Assembly: GCA_034439875.1 (NCBI GenBank)
Contig: JAWXBG010000212.1
Coordinates: 1 to 32,807 of the forward strand
Reading direction: 5' to 3'
Source: JAWXBG01 sp034439875
GTDB lineage: Bacteria > Bacteroidota > Bacteroidia > Flavobacteriales_D > Sanyastnellaceae
Length of the DNA stretch: 32,807 bases
Shown: one piece after another, positions 17,499-25,815 of the stretch
Numbering within the stretch: the stretch's first letter is position 1
Layout of the letters: every line of letters begins with the position of its first letter
The notes under the pieces: model-generated
Database searches by the model: none
What the model saw: only the letters and a program-made list of their open reading frames with translations
Told to the model about the DNA's origin: nothing
Position numbers and translations under genes: made by a program

Positions 17499-17506
17499 TA
17501 CCTTTG
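17499..17506 (+). promoter_or_regulatory. candidate -7 element TACCTTTG
   Basis: TACCTTTG matches TAnnTTTG and lies 53 bp before the ATG at 17560, after a candidate terminator. It could drive the two-gene surface-protein unit. The -33 part is not obvious. Confidence 0.4.
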
Positions 17507-17559
17507 CAATCCTTTATTTGGATTCCAAAGTATTACTAACCAAAACACTAACCTGACTT

Positions 17560-18783
17560 ATGAAACAAGTTCTATTGGCGCTTTTCATTTTTGCGCTTTC
17601 TTTCTCATCAAAAGCCACTGATTTAATAGTAGAGGAATTTGGCACCTTACCTACGTATGGAAGTATTGCTTCTGCGGTTGCGGCTTCGGTAAACGGGGAT
17701 CGTATTATCATCAAAAATCGGGCTGGTGATATTCCATGGATTGAGAATATAACAATCAATAAAAGCCTTACTTTTCTGAGTTACACCAACAATACTCAAT
17801 TCGTTGTTCAGGGTAGTTACATTCTCGATGTGGCCAACGGCAGAGAGGTAAATATTATAGGTATGAAAAATACCAGTGGTGGAATTAATACGGGTACGGG
17901 AAGTGCTACAAGTAGATCCATGAAAGTGAGTGTAATGGACTCTTGGTTGGTGAGTGGCAATATCGATTTGGATGTCACTGGTATCGAGCTGCAATGCGTC
18001 GGAAATCTTCTACAAAGTGGTTCTGTTATTATGTTCTTTGGAAATTGTATTGGCAACGAAATAACATCGGGCACGGACCCTCTCAAAATTTGGCCTGGAG
18101 CCATTGCCAGTTCAAATGACACTTGTCATGTTGTGGGAAATAAATTGAACTCAACCGGAAATGGCAGCAATGCAATTTTTGTGAGTGGTTCAGGACAAGT
18201 TTACCATATTAGAAACAACTATGTTCAGCACAAAGGATATGGAATATTCCTTACGTTAGGTAGTACACTTTCAATTCCAAATTATATATGGAATAACACT
18301 GTTATCACGAATAGCAACACCAGCACCACTTATGGTATTTTCGTGACTACTCAGGCGAACAGTGTATGCGAAATAATGAATAACATTCTCGACGAAAATG
18401 CAAGTGGAACTACATACGGAATACACATGGCATCTGCGGCTCAAGTGAATGCTTATTACAATTTTGTAGACAGTGCTTTTGATTTTGAAATGTCCGGAAG
18501 TTTTACATTTTCTGGAAATAACGTAATTAATACCACATTTACTGTAAATACGAATGGAACATTACCCGTTGGAAATCCAGGTATAAATGCAGGTAATCCT
18601 GCTCAACCTTATTATGATCTAGATCTTACAATGGGTGATGTTGGTGCTTATGGAGGTTCTTATACTCTTACTAATTTCTTCCCTCAGTTCACCGGATCAT
18701 CTAAGGTGTATTTTGTGAAGTTTCCTTTTAATGTGCGCCAAGGTTCTACCCTTTCTGTAAAAGCATTTGGATACGACAGATAG
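17560..18783 (+). CDS. secreted right-handed beta-helix protein
   Basis: The 407-residue protein has a cleavable signal peptide (MKQVLLALFIFALSFSSKAT). The rest is beta-rich, with periodic NN-x-I/V turns such as MIFRN-like 'HVVGNKLNSTG', 'HIRNNYVQHKG', 'IWNNTVITNSN' and 'EIMNNILDEN'. These are typical of parallel beta-helix (pectate-lyase-like) folds. The C-terminus (FPQFTGSSKVYFVKFPFN...) is a beta-sandwich-like ending with no T9SS sorting signal that I can recognise. No catalytic residues for a polysaccharide lyase were identified, so enzymatic function is not claimed. The next gene is in the same reading frame 57 bp downstream, beyond a single TAG, and encodes another exported protein. Together they are likely cotranscribed surface or matrix proteins. 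Confidence 0.8.
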   Translation: MKQVLLALFIFALSFSSKATDLIVEEFGTLPTYGSIASAVAASVNGDRIIIKNRAGDIPWIENITINKSLTFLSYTNNTQFVVQGSYILDVANGREVNIIGMKNTSGGINTGTGSATSRSMKVSVMDSWLVSGNIDLDVTGIELQCVGNLLQSGSVIMFFGNCIGNEITSGTDPLKIWPGAIASSNDTCHVVGNKLNSTGNGSNAIFVSGSGQVYHIRNNYVQHKGYGIFLTLGSTLSIPNYIWNNTVITNSNTSTTYGIFVTTQANSVCEIMNNILDENASGTTYGIHMASAAQVNAYYNFVDSAFDFEMSGSFTFSGNNVINTTFTVNTNGTLPVGNPGINAGNPAQPYYDLDLTMGDVGAYGGSYTLTNFFPQFTGSSKVYFVKFPFNVRQGSTLSVKAFGYDR

Positions 18784-18840
18784 GATTCGGAGAATTTTTT
18801 GACTCTACGGGTTCAAATAATTTGCCATCATTTCAAAACA

Positions 18841-21800
18841 ATGAAAAGAATCAACTTTCGTAATTATATCTGCGTTTGTGTGCTGATGATAACGGTCGGT
18901 TTTGCCGCCGCTCAAATTCATCAGGCTGTCGGTGCAGAATACTTCTGGGACGCAGATCCCGGTGTTGGCAATGGTTTGCCCCTGCTGTCTGCCGACGGAA
19001 ATTTTGATGAGGTAATAGAAACTGCTTTAGAAAGCACTGCAACCCTCCCCGCAACCGGTCTGCATACTTTTAGTGTGCGATTTGAAGAAGTAGGAGGCGC
19101 ATGGGGCCCAACGTTTTCAGTTAGTTTATTGATAGATCAAGAGAGTTCCACTCAAAGGAATATTTCAGTTTCGCAAGCTGAATATTTTTGGGATATTGAC
19201 CCTGGACTGGGAAGTGGAGTTCCTATACTTGCTTTTGATGGTAATTTTGATGAGGCCATAGAAGTGGCTGTATTTGGCACTAGCAGTTTGCCGGGGATAG
19301 GAGGTCACAATTTGTCTATCCGTATACTTTCGACCGATGGTGTGTGGTCTTCATCATTCTCTTCAATAATTGAAATAGATGAATCGACAACTTCTCTTCG
19401 CAATATTGAGATTGCAATGGCAGAAATGTTCTGGGACGCGGATCCTGGACAAGGCAGTGGAACACCCCTCCTTGCTTTCGATGGCAATTTCAATGAGGCT
19501 TTTGAAATAGCTTCTTTGTTTAGTTCTTCTATTCCTGCGATTGGTAATCACGTGTTCAATGTTCGATTTCTTTCTGCCGATGGAACATGGTCGACTATCT
19601 TTTCGACCATTGTAAAGGTCGATGAAGCAAGCACGGCCCTGCGCAATGTCAAGATTACAATGGCAGAAATGTTCTGGGATGCAGATCCGGGTCAGGGAAA
19701 TGGTACCGGAATGATTGCATTTGATGAAAACTTTGATGAGGCAATTGAACAAGCGACCATATGTACCGGAATTTTTCCGGAACAAGGAGCTCATAAATTT
19801 TCTATACGTTTTAGAGATGCAGAGAACCAATGGTCATCTGTTTTTTCAACTATTATTCTCATAGATGAACAAACAACTGCTCTGCGAAACATTCGCATTC
19901 AACTTGCCGAATATTTTTGGGATACTGATCCGGGTCAAGGTAGTGCCCAAGCTATGATGGTGATTGATGGTAATTATAATGAAGCCATGGAAAGTGTTTC
20001 TTCTACAATGTCCATCTCGCTATCTATAGGTGTACACACATTAAATGTGCGGACAAAAGATCCGGACGGCAATTGGAGTCCATTATTTAGAAGTGTTGTT
20101 GTGGTGAATGAGCCCGCAACAGAGCAACGAAATATTTATGTTGCGGCTGCGGAGTATTGGTTCGACATTGATCCGGGTGCAGGGAGCGCAACTCCTATAG
20201 TGTCTGCGGATGGGTCGTTTAATGAAGCTATTGAAACTATCATCGGAGGAGACATTCCTTCACCAGTTATTAGCGGTCTACATACGCTTTACATGAGAAG
20301 TCGTGATCCGCAAGGCGCATGGGGAAATAAGTTCGGGATAGTTGTAAATATGGATATTGATATATCAACGTTTTCCACTGCAATTGATGGGCCTGTAGAT
20401 ATATGTGCAGGAACCGAACAGTTGAATAAAAGTTACTACGCCCTTGCTGCGGCTGGGTCAACTTATGCATGGTCCATTACGGGAGGATTTATTCTGACAG
20501 GACAAGGAACTCCTCAAATATTGATAAACTGGAATTCCGGCGCTATTCATACTTTGAATTTGCAACAATGTCTGAGTGGAACATGTCAGAATTTTGCACT
20601 TAATGTGAATTTGCACCCAACTACGAACACAACAGATTATGTGAGCATTTGTGAAGGCGATTCATACTTTGCAGGAGGTGCTTTGAGAACAGAGGCCGGT
20701 GTCTATGCAGACAATCTGCAATCACAGTTCGGATGCGATAGCATTGTTACAACAGTGCTGTCAATTACCGATGTCATAATCGTAAATCAATCTGTAGAGA
20801 TTTGTCAAGGTGAGTTTGTTTTCCTCGGAGGTATTGCTCAAACTACATCTGGAACTTATCTCGATAGCTACACATCGGCATCAGGTTGCGATTCTCTAGT
20901 GTACACACTTCTCACCGTGAGGCCTACATACTTCAATAATGTGGTGGTGGAAATATGCACAAGTCAATCATATTTCGCGAATGGAGCGTATCAAACGAGC
21001 TCAGGTTTTTACACAGATTTATTTCAAACAATACATGGATGCGATTCTATAGTGGTCACTCAACTGGTAGTGGGTACCTCATTCCACACAACTTATGTTA
21101 TTGATATATGTGAAGGCGAAACCTATTTTGCAGGCGGAGGGAATCAAAGTTTATCAGGTGCTTATGTGGATTTTATAGGCACTACTTGTACCGAAATTCG
21201 GACTACTTACCTCACCGTGCATTCAACCTATGATATAGAACTGAGTGTTGAAATATTTAATGGAGAAATGTTTTATGCGGGAGGCGATTGGCAAACAGAT
21301 GCCGGAGTTTATACGGACTATCTAACTACGTCTTTTGGCTGTGATAGCATTGTAACGACAATAATTTCTGTAATTCCAGTTCACAACGACATTCAGTTTG
21401 TCACTATTTGTGATGGAGAATCTTTCTTCGCGGAAGGAGCGGAACAAACTACAAGTGGCATTTATGTGGATGTAATTTCGGGTATTTGCACATCTACCGT
21501 AAGTACTTTTCTCACCGTAAATCCGAGTTACAACGATACCAACTTCGTGCAGATTTGTACTGGTCAAACCTATTTTGCAGCAGGTGCGGAACAAAATACT
21601 TCGGGTATATATATCGACCAATCGACCACTACCTTGGGATGCGACAGCAGCATCATAACTGTGCTTACTGTATTTGCAACTTTGGACATTGATCAGACGG
21701 TATATATATGCCATCTCGATAGTTTGTTTGTTGGAGGAGATTGGCAATTTGCAGAAGGTGTATATGTTGATGTGATGTTTAATGGAGTATGCACGGAGAG

Positions 21801-23271
21801 TATTACTACAACCCTAGTCGTTCAAGAAAACGCTACTGAGTATATCAACGTGAGTATTTGCGAAGGGCTGCAATACTTTGCTGAGGGGCAATATCAAAGT
21901 GAGTCTGGCGTGTATTCAGATCTTTATCAGAGTTCCACGGGTTGCGATAGTACTGTGGTAACAACCTTGGTTTTTATTCCGCCGATTATTTCCAATGTTG
22001 AAGCTTTTATTTGTGAAGGCGATCAAATTTTTCTAGGTGGTTCTAACCAGACTTTGGAAGGAATTTATTTCGATACTTTGCAAAATCCTTTGACGGGTTG
22101 TGATATTATCATTTCAACCGCTTTGGTATACTATCCAAATGCGGAATCAAATGAAATCTTATTTATCTGTCCAGGCGATTCGACGTTACTAGGAGGTGAA
22201 TGGCAGACCGCTCCAGATTTGTACGTAGAGGTTTTACAAACTGTCAATGGCTGTGATAGTGCGGTGAATACCTTATTACAGTGGTATCCAACTTTCAATA
22301 CTCCAATATCTGAAAGTGTATGTGCAGGTGATAGCATTTTCCTCGCAGAAAATTGGCAAACTGTACCTGGAGATTACATCGATCTTTTTCAATCTGTGGA
22401 TGGATGTGATAGCATTGTTACAACGACGCTTTCTGTGCTACCTACATCTGAGACTCCAGAAGTATTGGATAATGGTGATTCCTCTGTTTCTTCTTCTCTG
22501 CAAGGAGATTCGTACGTGTGGACTATAGATGGCCTTGGATGTGATATGATTGTGATTGAAACAACGCAATCTGATCTTTTTCTTACTCCATATTGTATAA
22601 GTAGCCAAGCTTTCGTTGTGAGTGTTTCTCGAATAGTAAACGGATGTCAATCGGGCTTCTCAGAGCAAAGAACAATTATTATCGCTTCGTGCAGTCAGAT
22701 AAACGATCAATGTTTAGGTGCTGTGCTGCTGCAAGTAGACGGACCGGTGCTGATCGACTCGAACCAATGTGCTACAAACAGCGGTGAAGAAGAGGCTAGC
22801 TGCACCGCTGATATCGGACGTTCGGTTTGGTATCGCTTTACAACCAATAGCACTCACGATCTTACTGTGTCAGTTGCGCATGTTGTGCCTATTACTTCTG
22901 CATTTAATCCAAAACTAGAGATTTTTACTGGACCGTGTGGCGCACTTGCCGAAGTGGTTTGTCAGAATGTGGGCGGAAATAATCAAGATGAGACTTATTT
23001 TCTCGAAAATCCTCCATCCGGTCAGACTTACTTTGTTCGTGTAAGTGGTGTACTTGTTCAATCCGGTTCTTACCAAATTTCTATTATCGATGAATCTGAA
23101 TGTCCAGGTGACTTTGATGGAAATGGTTTTGTAAATGTCACTGATCTGCTTATTTTCATCACGGATTTAGGCTGTCTGAATAATTGTACTACAGACATGG
23201 ATGGCAATGGCCTTGTGAATATTGTGGACCTGCTCATCTTTGCTTCGGTTTACGGAAGTGAATGCGAATAA
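18841..23271 (+). CDS. large secreted repeat protein with dockerin-like C-terminus
   Basis: The 1,476-residue product starts with a signal peptide (MKRINFRNYICVCVLMITVG, cleavage near AAAQ). Residues 32-~515 hold six repeats of 81 residues beginning AEYFWDxDPGxG and ending near WSxxFS...IDExxxxxRNI. A PKD-like segment (CAGTEQLNK...STYAWSITGG) follows. Residues ~594-1200 hold twelve repeats of about 50 residues of the form ICEGDSYFAGG...GVY.D....GCDSIVTT.L.V. Residues ~1285-1415 resemble a PPC-like domain. The last 56 residues contain two calcium-loop motifs, DFDGNGFVNVTD and DMDGNGLVNIVD, like dockerin type I. I placed the start at the ATG with a signal peptide; the frame opens earlier at a TTG (18799). 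Likely a cell-surface adhesin or matrix protein. Confidence 0.85.
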   Translation: MKRINFRNYICVCVLMITVGFAAAQIHQAVGAEYFWDADPGVGNGLPLLSADGNFDEVIETALESTATLPATGLHTFSVRFEEVGGAWGPTFSVSLLIDQESSTQRNISVSQAEYFWDIDPGLGSGVPILAFDGNFDEAIEVAVFGTSSLPGIGGHNLSIRILSTDGVWSSSFSSIIEIDESTTSLRNIEIAMAEMFWDADPGQGSGTPLLAFDGNFNEAFEIASLFSSSIPAIGNHVFNVRFLSADGTWSTIFSTIVKVDEASTALRNVKITMAEMFWDADPGQGNGTGMIAFDENFDEAIEQATICTGIFPEQGAHKFSIRFRDAENQWSSVFSTIILIDEQTTALRNIRIQLAEYFWDTDPGQGSAQAMMVIDGNYNEAMESVSSTMSISLSIGVHTLNVRTKDPDGNWSPLFRSVVVVNEPATEQRNIYVAAAEYWFDIDPGAGSATPIVSADGSFNEAIETIIGGDIPSPVISGLHTLYMRSRDPQGAWGNKFGIVVNMDIDISTFSTAIDGPVDICAGTEQLNKSYYALAAAGSTYAWSITGGFILTGQGTPQILINWNSGAIHTLNLQQCLSGTCQNFALNVNLHPTTNTTDYVSICEGDSYFAGGALRTEAGVYADNLQSQFGCDSIVTTVLSITDVIIVNQSVEICQGEFVFLGGIAQTTSGTYLDSYTSASGCDSLVYTLLTVRPTYFNNVVVEICTSQSYFANGAYQTSSGFYTDLFQTIHGCDSIVVTQLVVGTSFHTTYVIDICEGETYFAGGGNQSLSGAYVDFIGTTCTEIRTTYLTVHSTYDIELSVEIFNGEMFYAGGDWQTDAGVYTDYLTTSFGCDSIVTTIISVIPVHNDIQFVTICDGESFFAEGAEQTTSGIYVDVISGICTSTVSTFLTVNPSYNDTNFVQICTGQTYFAAGAEQNTSGIYIDQSTTTLGCDSSIITVLTVFATLDIDQTVYICHLDSLFVGGDWQFAEGVYVDVMFNGVCTESITTTLVVQENATEYINVSICEGLQYFAEGQYQSESGVYSDLYQSSTGCDSTVVTTLVFIPPIISNVEAFICEGDQIFLGGSNQTLEGIYFDTLQNPLTGCDIIISTALVYYPNAESNEILFICPGDSTLLGGEWQTAPDLYVEVLQTVNGCDSAVNTLLQWYPTFNTPISESVCAGDSIFLAENWQTVPGDYIDLFQSVDGCDSIVTTTLSVLPTSETPEVLDNGDSSVSSSLQGDSYVWTIDGLGCDMIVIETTQSDLFLTPYCISSQAFVVSVSRIVNGCQSGFSEQRTIIIASCSQINDQCLGAVLLQVDGPVLIDSNQCATNSGEEEASCTADIGRSVWYRFTTNSTHDLTVSVAHVVPITSAFNPKLEIFTGPCGALAEVVCQNVGGNNQDETYFLENPPSGQTYFVRVSGVLVQSGSYQISIIDESECPGDFDGNGFVNVTDLLIFITDLGCLNNCTTDMDGNGLVNIVDLLIFASVYGSECE
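18934..20390 (+). repeat. six tandem 243-bp coding repeats
   Basis: The repeat starts (codon of the first A of AEYFWD, AEMFWD or AEYWFD) fall at 18934, 19177, 19420, 19663, 19906 and 20149, exactly 243 bp apart each time. Conserved positions are W/F-D-x-D-P-G-x-G, DGNF(D/N)EA, H.(F/L).(V/I)R, GxWS and RNI. The sixth copy is slightly longer before its end. Confidence 0.9.
20620..22440 (+). repeat. twelve tandem ~150-bp coding repeats
   Basis: Twelve units of about 48-52 residues follow a common pattern: an IC(E/Q/D)G start, an F(A/V/L)GG core, a GxYxD turn and a GCDS...T.L.V end. Units 4, 6 and 8 lack GCDS and instead carry TCTE, ICTS and VCTE, so variant and standard units alternate across units 3-9. 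Confidence 0.85.
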
Positions 23272-23279
23272 TTGAATAT

Positions 23280-23316
23280 GCTCCCCGTCTGGGTTTTATG
23301 GTCGGGGAGCGTTTTT
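23280..23316 (+). terminator. strong rho-independent terminator of the surface-protein unit
   Basis: GCTCCCCG (23280-23287) and CGGGGAGC (23303-23310) form a perfect 8-bp GC-rich stem with a 15-base loop, followed by GTTTTT. It begins 9 bp after the repeat-protein stop codon. Confidence 0.9.
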
Positions 23317-23430
23317 GGTCAAAGGGCTGAAAGGCGGACGATGTATTCCTTGAAAAGTGGTCATATTGATTCTCAGTTTTGGACTAGAAGCCCCTTTCTA
23401 CGATCTTTGCAGCCATAAAGCAATCACAAT

Positions 23431-24558
23431 ATGGCCAAAAAAGTAGCAAAAAAGACCACTTCAACGAAAGCGAAGAGTAAACCCGTTACTACCGAAAAAT
23501 CAATCAAATTTCTTGAGAACTACCTGAACAATGCTTCGCCGACTGGTTTCGAAGTTTCGGGTCAAAGGATGTGGCTGGATTATGTGAAGCCTTATGCCGA
23601 TGATTATTTCATAGACACATATGGAACGGCCGTCGCTATTGTCAATCCAGACGCAAAGTACAAAGTAGTTATCGAAGCTCATGCCGATGAGATCTCCTGG
23701 TTCGTGCATTACATTACTCCCGATGGGTTTATTTACTTGCGTAGAAACGGAGGTAGTGATCATATTATAGCACCTTCTAAAAGAGTGAATATTCACACGG
23801 ACAAAGGAATTGTGAAAGGGATTTTTGGATGGCCTGCCATTCACACTAGGTCGAGTGAAAAGGAAGAAACCCCTAGCTTAAAAAATATCTTTCTGGACCT
23901 TGGATGTTCTTCCAAGTCGGAGGTTGAGAAGTTAGGCGTGCATGTAGGATGTGTCGCTACTTTCGAAGATGAGTTTATTGTTCTCAACAAGGAATATTAT
24001 GTTGGGCGCGCACTCGACAATCGTGTCGGCGGTTTTATGATTGCCGAAGTGGCGAGATTGCTTAAAGATAATAAGAAGAAACTTCCGTTTGGATTGTATA
24101 TCACCAATTCTGTACAAGAAGAAATTGGACTCCGTGGCGCTGAAATGATTGCCCATAGAATTCAACCGGACGTTGCGATCATAACAGATGTGTGTCACGA
24201 CACCCAATCGCCAATGATGAGTAAAATTGTGAATGGCGATCTGGCTTGTGGTAAGGGACCTGTGCTAAGTTATGGCCCTGCTGTTCAGAATAACCTTCTC
24301 AAGCACATTATCAGCGTGGCTGATAAGAACAAAATTTCATTTCAGCGACAAGCGGCTTCTCGCAGCACGGGCACAGACACTGATGCTTTTGCATATAGTA
24401 ATTCGGGGGTTGCAAGCGCGCTTATTTCCTTGCCGCTACGTTATATGCATACGACAGTTGAAATGGTACACCGTGATGATGTAAACAGCGTGATTAGGCT
24501 CATTTATGAATCTGTACTTGCTCTTAAAGCCGGTCAGGATTTTAGATATATGAAGTAG
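23431..24558 (+). CDS. M42-family aminopeptidase
   Basis: The 375-residue protein is an M42 (glutamyl aminopeptidase/endoglucanase-like, FrvX/PepA type) dinuclear metallopeptidase, probably cytoplasmic and a tetrahedral dodecamer. Metal and catalytic residues are in place: H84 and D86 in EAHADE, D196 in RALDNRVGG, E230-E231 in SVQEEIGLRG, D253 in IITDVCHD, and H340 in RYMHTTVEM. A lysine-rich N-terminal extension of about 20 residues (MAKKVAKKTTSTKAKSK) precedes the domain and may bind nucleic acid or be disordered. It stands alone between the terminator at 23280 and repeat copy D, whose similarity to copy E starts at its stop codon. Family assignment is firm; peptide specificity is not. Confidence 0.93.
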   Translation: MAKKVAKKTTSTKAKSKPVTTEKSIKFLENYLNNASPTGFEVSGQRMWLDYVKPYADDYFIDTYGTAVAIVNPDAKYKVVIEAHADEISWFVHYITPDGFIYLRRNGGSDHIIAPSKRVNIHTDKGIVKGIFGWPAIHTRSSEKEETPSLKNIFLDLGCSSKSEVEKLGVHVGCVATFEDEFIVLNKEYYVGRALDNRVGGFMIAEVARLLKDNKKKLPFGLYITNSVQEEIGLRGAEMIAHRIQPDVAIITDVCHDTQSPMMSKIVNGDLACGKGPVLSYGPAVQNNLLKHIISVADKNKISFQRQAASRSTGTDTDAFAYSNSGVASALISLPLRYMHTTVEMVHRDDVNSVIRLIYESVLALKAGQDFRYMK

Positions 24559-24715
24559 TACCAGTGTTACTTAATAATTAGTCCATCCTGCATTGAGAAT
24601 GGAAGTCTGTTTTGGGTAGTGCGCTCTAGGATCTTGCATGAAGTGGAAAATGCCGTTGTGATTTATATTTAGTTCAATGTAGTGATACGAAATTGGACTA
24701 AACATAAATCCAAAA
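24551..24715 (+). repeat. dispersed repeat copy D
   Basis: From AGTACCAGTGTTACTTAATAA the sequence matches copy E at 30.68 kb. From GTCCATCCTGC (24581) to about 24715 it matches the minus strand of the 15.6-kb element, including GGAAGTCTG, GTAGTGCGCT, GGATCTTGCATGAAGTGG and ACGAAATTGGAC. TTAGTCCA (24578-24585) and TGGACTAA (24694-24701) are inverted. It overlaps the M42 stop codon. Confidence 0.65.
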
Positions 24716-24780
24716 GCTATAAACCCCAAAATTGTTGATGTATCAACGATAAAGTGTGCACGACCCGACTATTGTGCCAA

Positions 24781-25815
24781 CTAGAGTTTTGAAAGCACTT
24801 TCATTAGCTGTTTGAAGGATGTGCCAGGGTTGGCAATTTGGTTTACTGTACCTGTCATGAAGAGTTCTTTATCCGGGCAGTAAAACGCAAATGCTCCGGA
24901 AAGTCCGGAATGGCCGTATATAATCGGGAATTTCTTAAATGGCGAAAAGAACCACGGCAGTTTGAAGCGCATGATGCCTATTCCATATTCCAAGGGAAAC
25001 ATTATATGATTCCATTTGGAGTACATTTCATCGAAGTACTTTTTTGGAAAGAAAAATCCTCCGAAAAATGCTTTTAAAAACATCATAGATTCTTCTGCTG
25101 TTGAAACGATTCCTCCATCCGGACCAAATGAAGACATAGCTAGCGGAATGTGAAGAGGGGTTCGTTTAAAGTAAAAATCTTTTGGTGGATTTGAGGTTTT
25201 GGAGGTGAACAAACATGTATTTGACAGCTTTAATGGCTTAAAAATCTGCTCTCCGTATACTGTCTCAAGGTTCTGATTATTTTCTAATTCGATGATATGA
25301 CCAAGTATTTGGTAGTTTGTGTCAGAGTATAATGCTTTGCCAGTGCTATCAGGCGCAAATGCGGGTTTCATTTTTTTGGTCATTGCGAGCACATCATCAA
25401 ACGACCACTTTTGATCTTGGCCCAATTGTAATTGCTCAATTAGACTTTTCCCTTTTTGCGTTTTTTGCTGAAAGTAATCTGGTAATCCGGAGGTGTGTGT
25501 GAGCAATTGGCGAATAGTAATCTGATAACTGTAATCTACCTTTTGGTATACATGCAACCCTTTCAAAACTTCCGGGGCAAACCATTTCTCAAGTTTGTCG
25601 TCAAGTGAAAGTTTATCCTCATAGCGAAGCTTCAGTATTAAAGCAGTTGTATACAGTTTAGTAGTGCTCGCAAGGTATATGGTACTTTCGGGATTAATGT
25701 TACCAGCAGCAACGAGCAAGTTGGTGTGCGAGTTGTGCAAGCAGAGGACACAACCTTTTATAGTTCTTCCATCTACTGTAGAATTTACAATGAGCTCGAT
25801 GTCCGCACTGTTCAT
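24781..25815 (-). CDS. serine beta-lactamase-like / class C-type esterase
   Basis: The 344-residue product belongs to the beta-lactamase/D-alanyl-D-alanine carboxypeptidase/serine-esterase superfamily (family S12-like). It has the nucleophile motif S50-T-T-K53, a YSD motif (163-165) where class C enzymes have YxN, and an HSG box (302-304) in place of KTG. The substitutions suggest an esterase or peptidase rather than an antibiotic-hydrolysing enzyme. No N-terminal signal peptide is seen from ATG 25813-25815. The valS stop codon (25816-25818) is immediately adjacent with zero spacer, so translation is probably coupled. Function beyond the fold is not claimed. Confidence 0.88.
   Translation of the reverse strand: MNSADIELIVNSTVDGRTIKGCVLCLHNSHTNLLVAAGNINPESTIYLASTTKLYTTALILKLRYEDKLSLDDKLEKWFAPEVLKGLHVYQKVDYSYQITIRQLLTHTSGLPDYFQQKTQKGKSLIEQLQLGQDQKWSFDDVLAMTKKMKPAFAPDSTGKALYSDTNYQILGHIIELENNQNLETVYGEQIFKPLKLSNTCLFTSKTSNPPKDFYFKRTPLHIPLAMSSFGPDGGIVSTAEESMMFLKAFFGGFFFPKKYFDEMYSKWNHIMFPLEYGIGIMRFKLPWFFSPFKKFPIIYGHSGLSGAFAFYCPDKELFMTGTVNQIANPGTSFKQLMKVLSKL

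Noticed and set aside
18934..22440. Long tandem repeats as a possible CRISPR array
   Set aside because: The units are 243 and about 150 bp, diverged, in frame, and encode protein modules; there are no identical short repeats with unique spacers.
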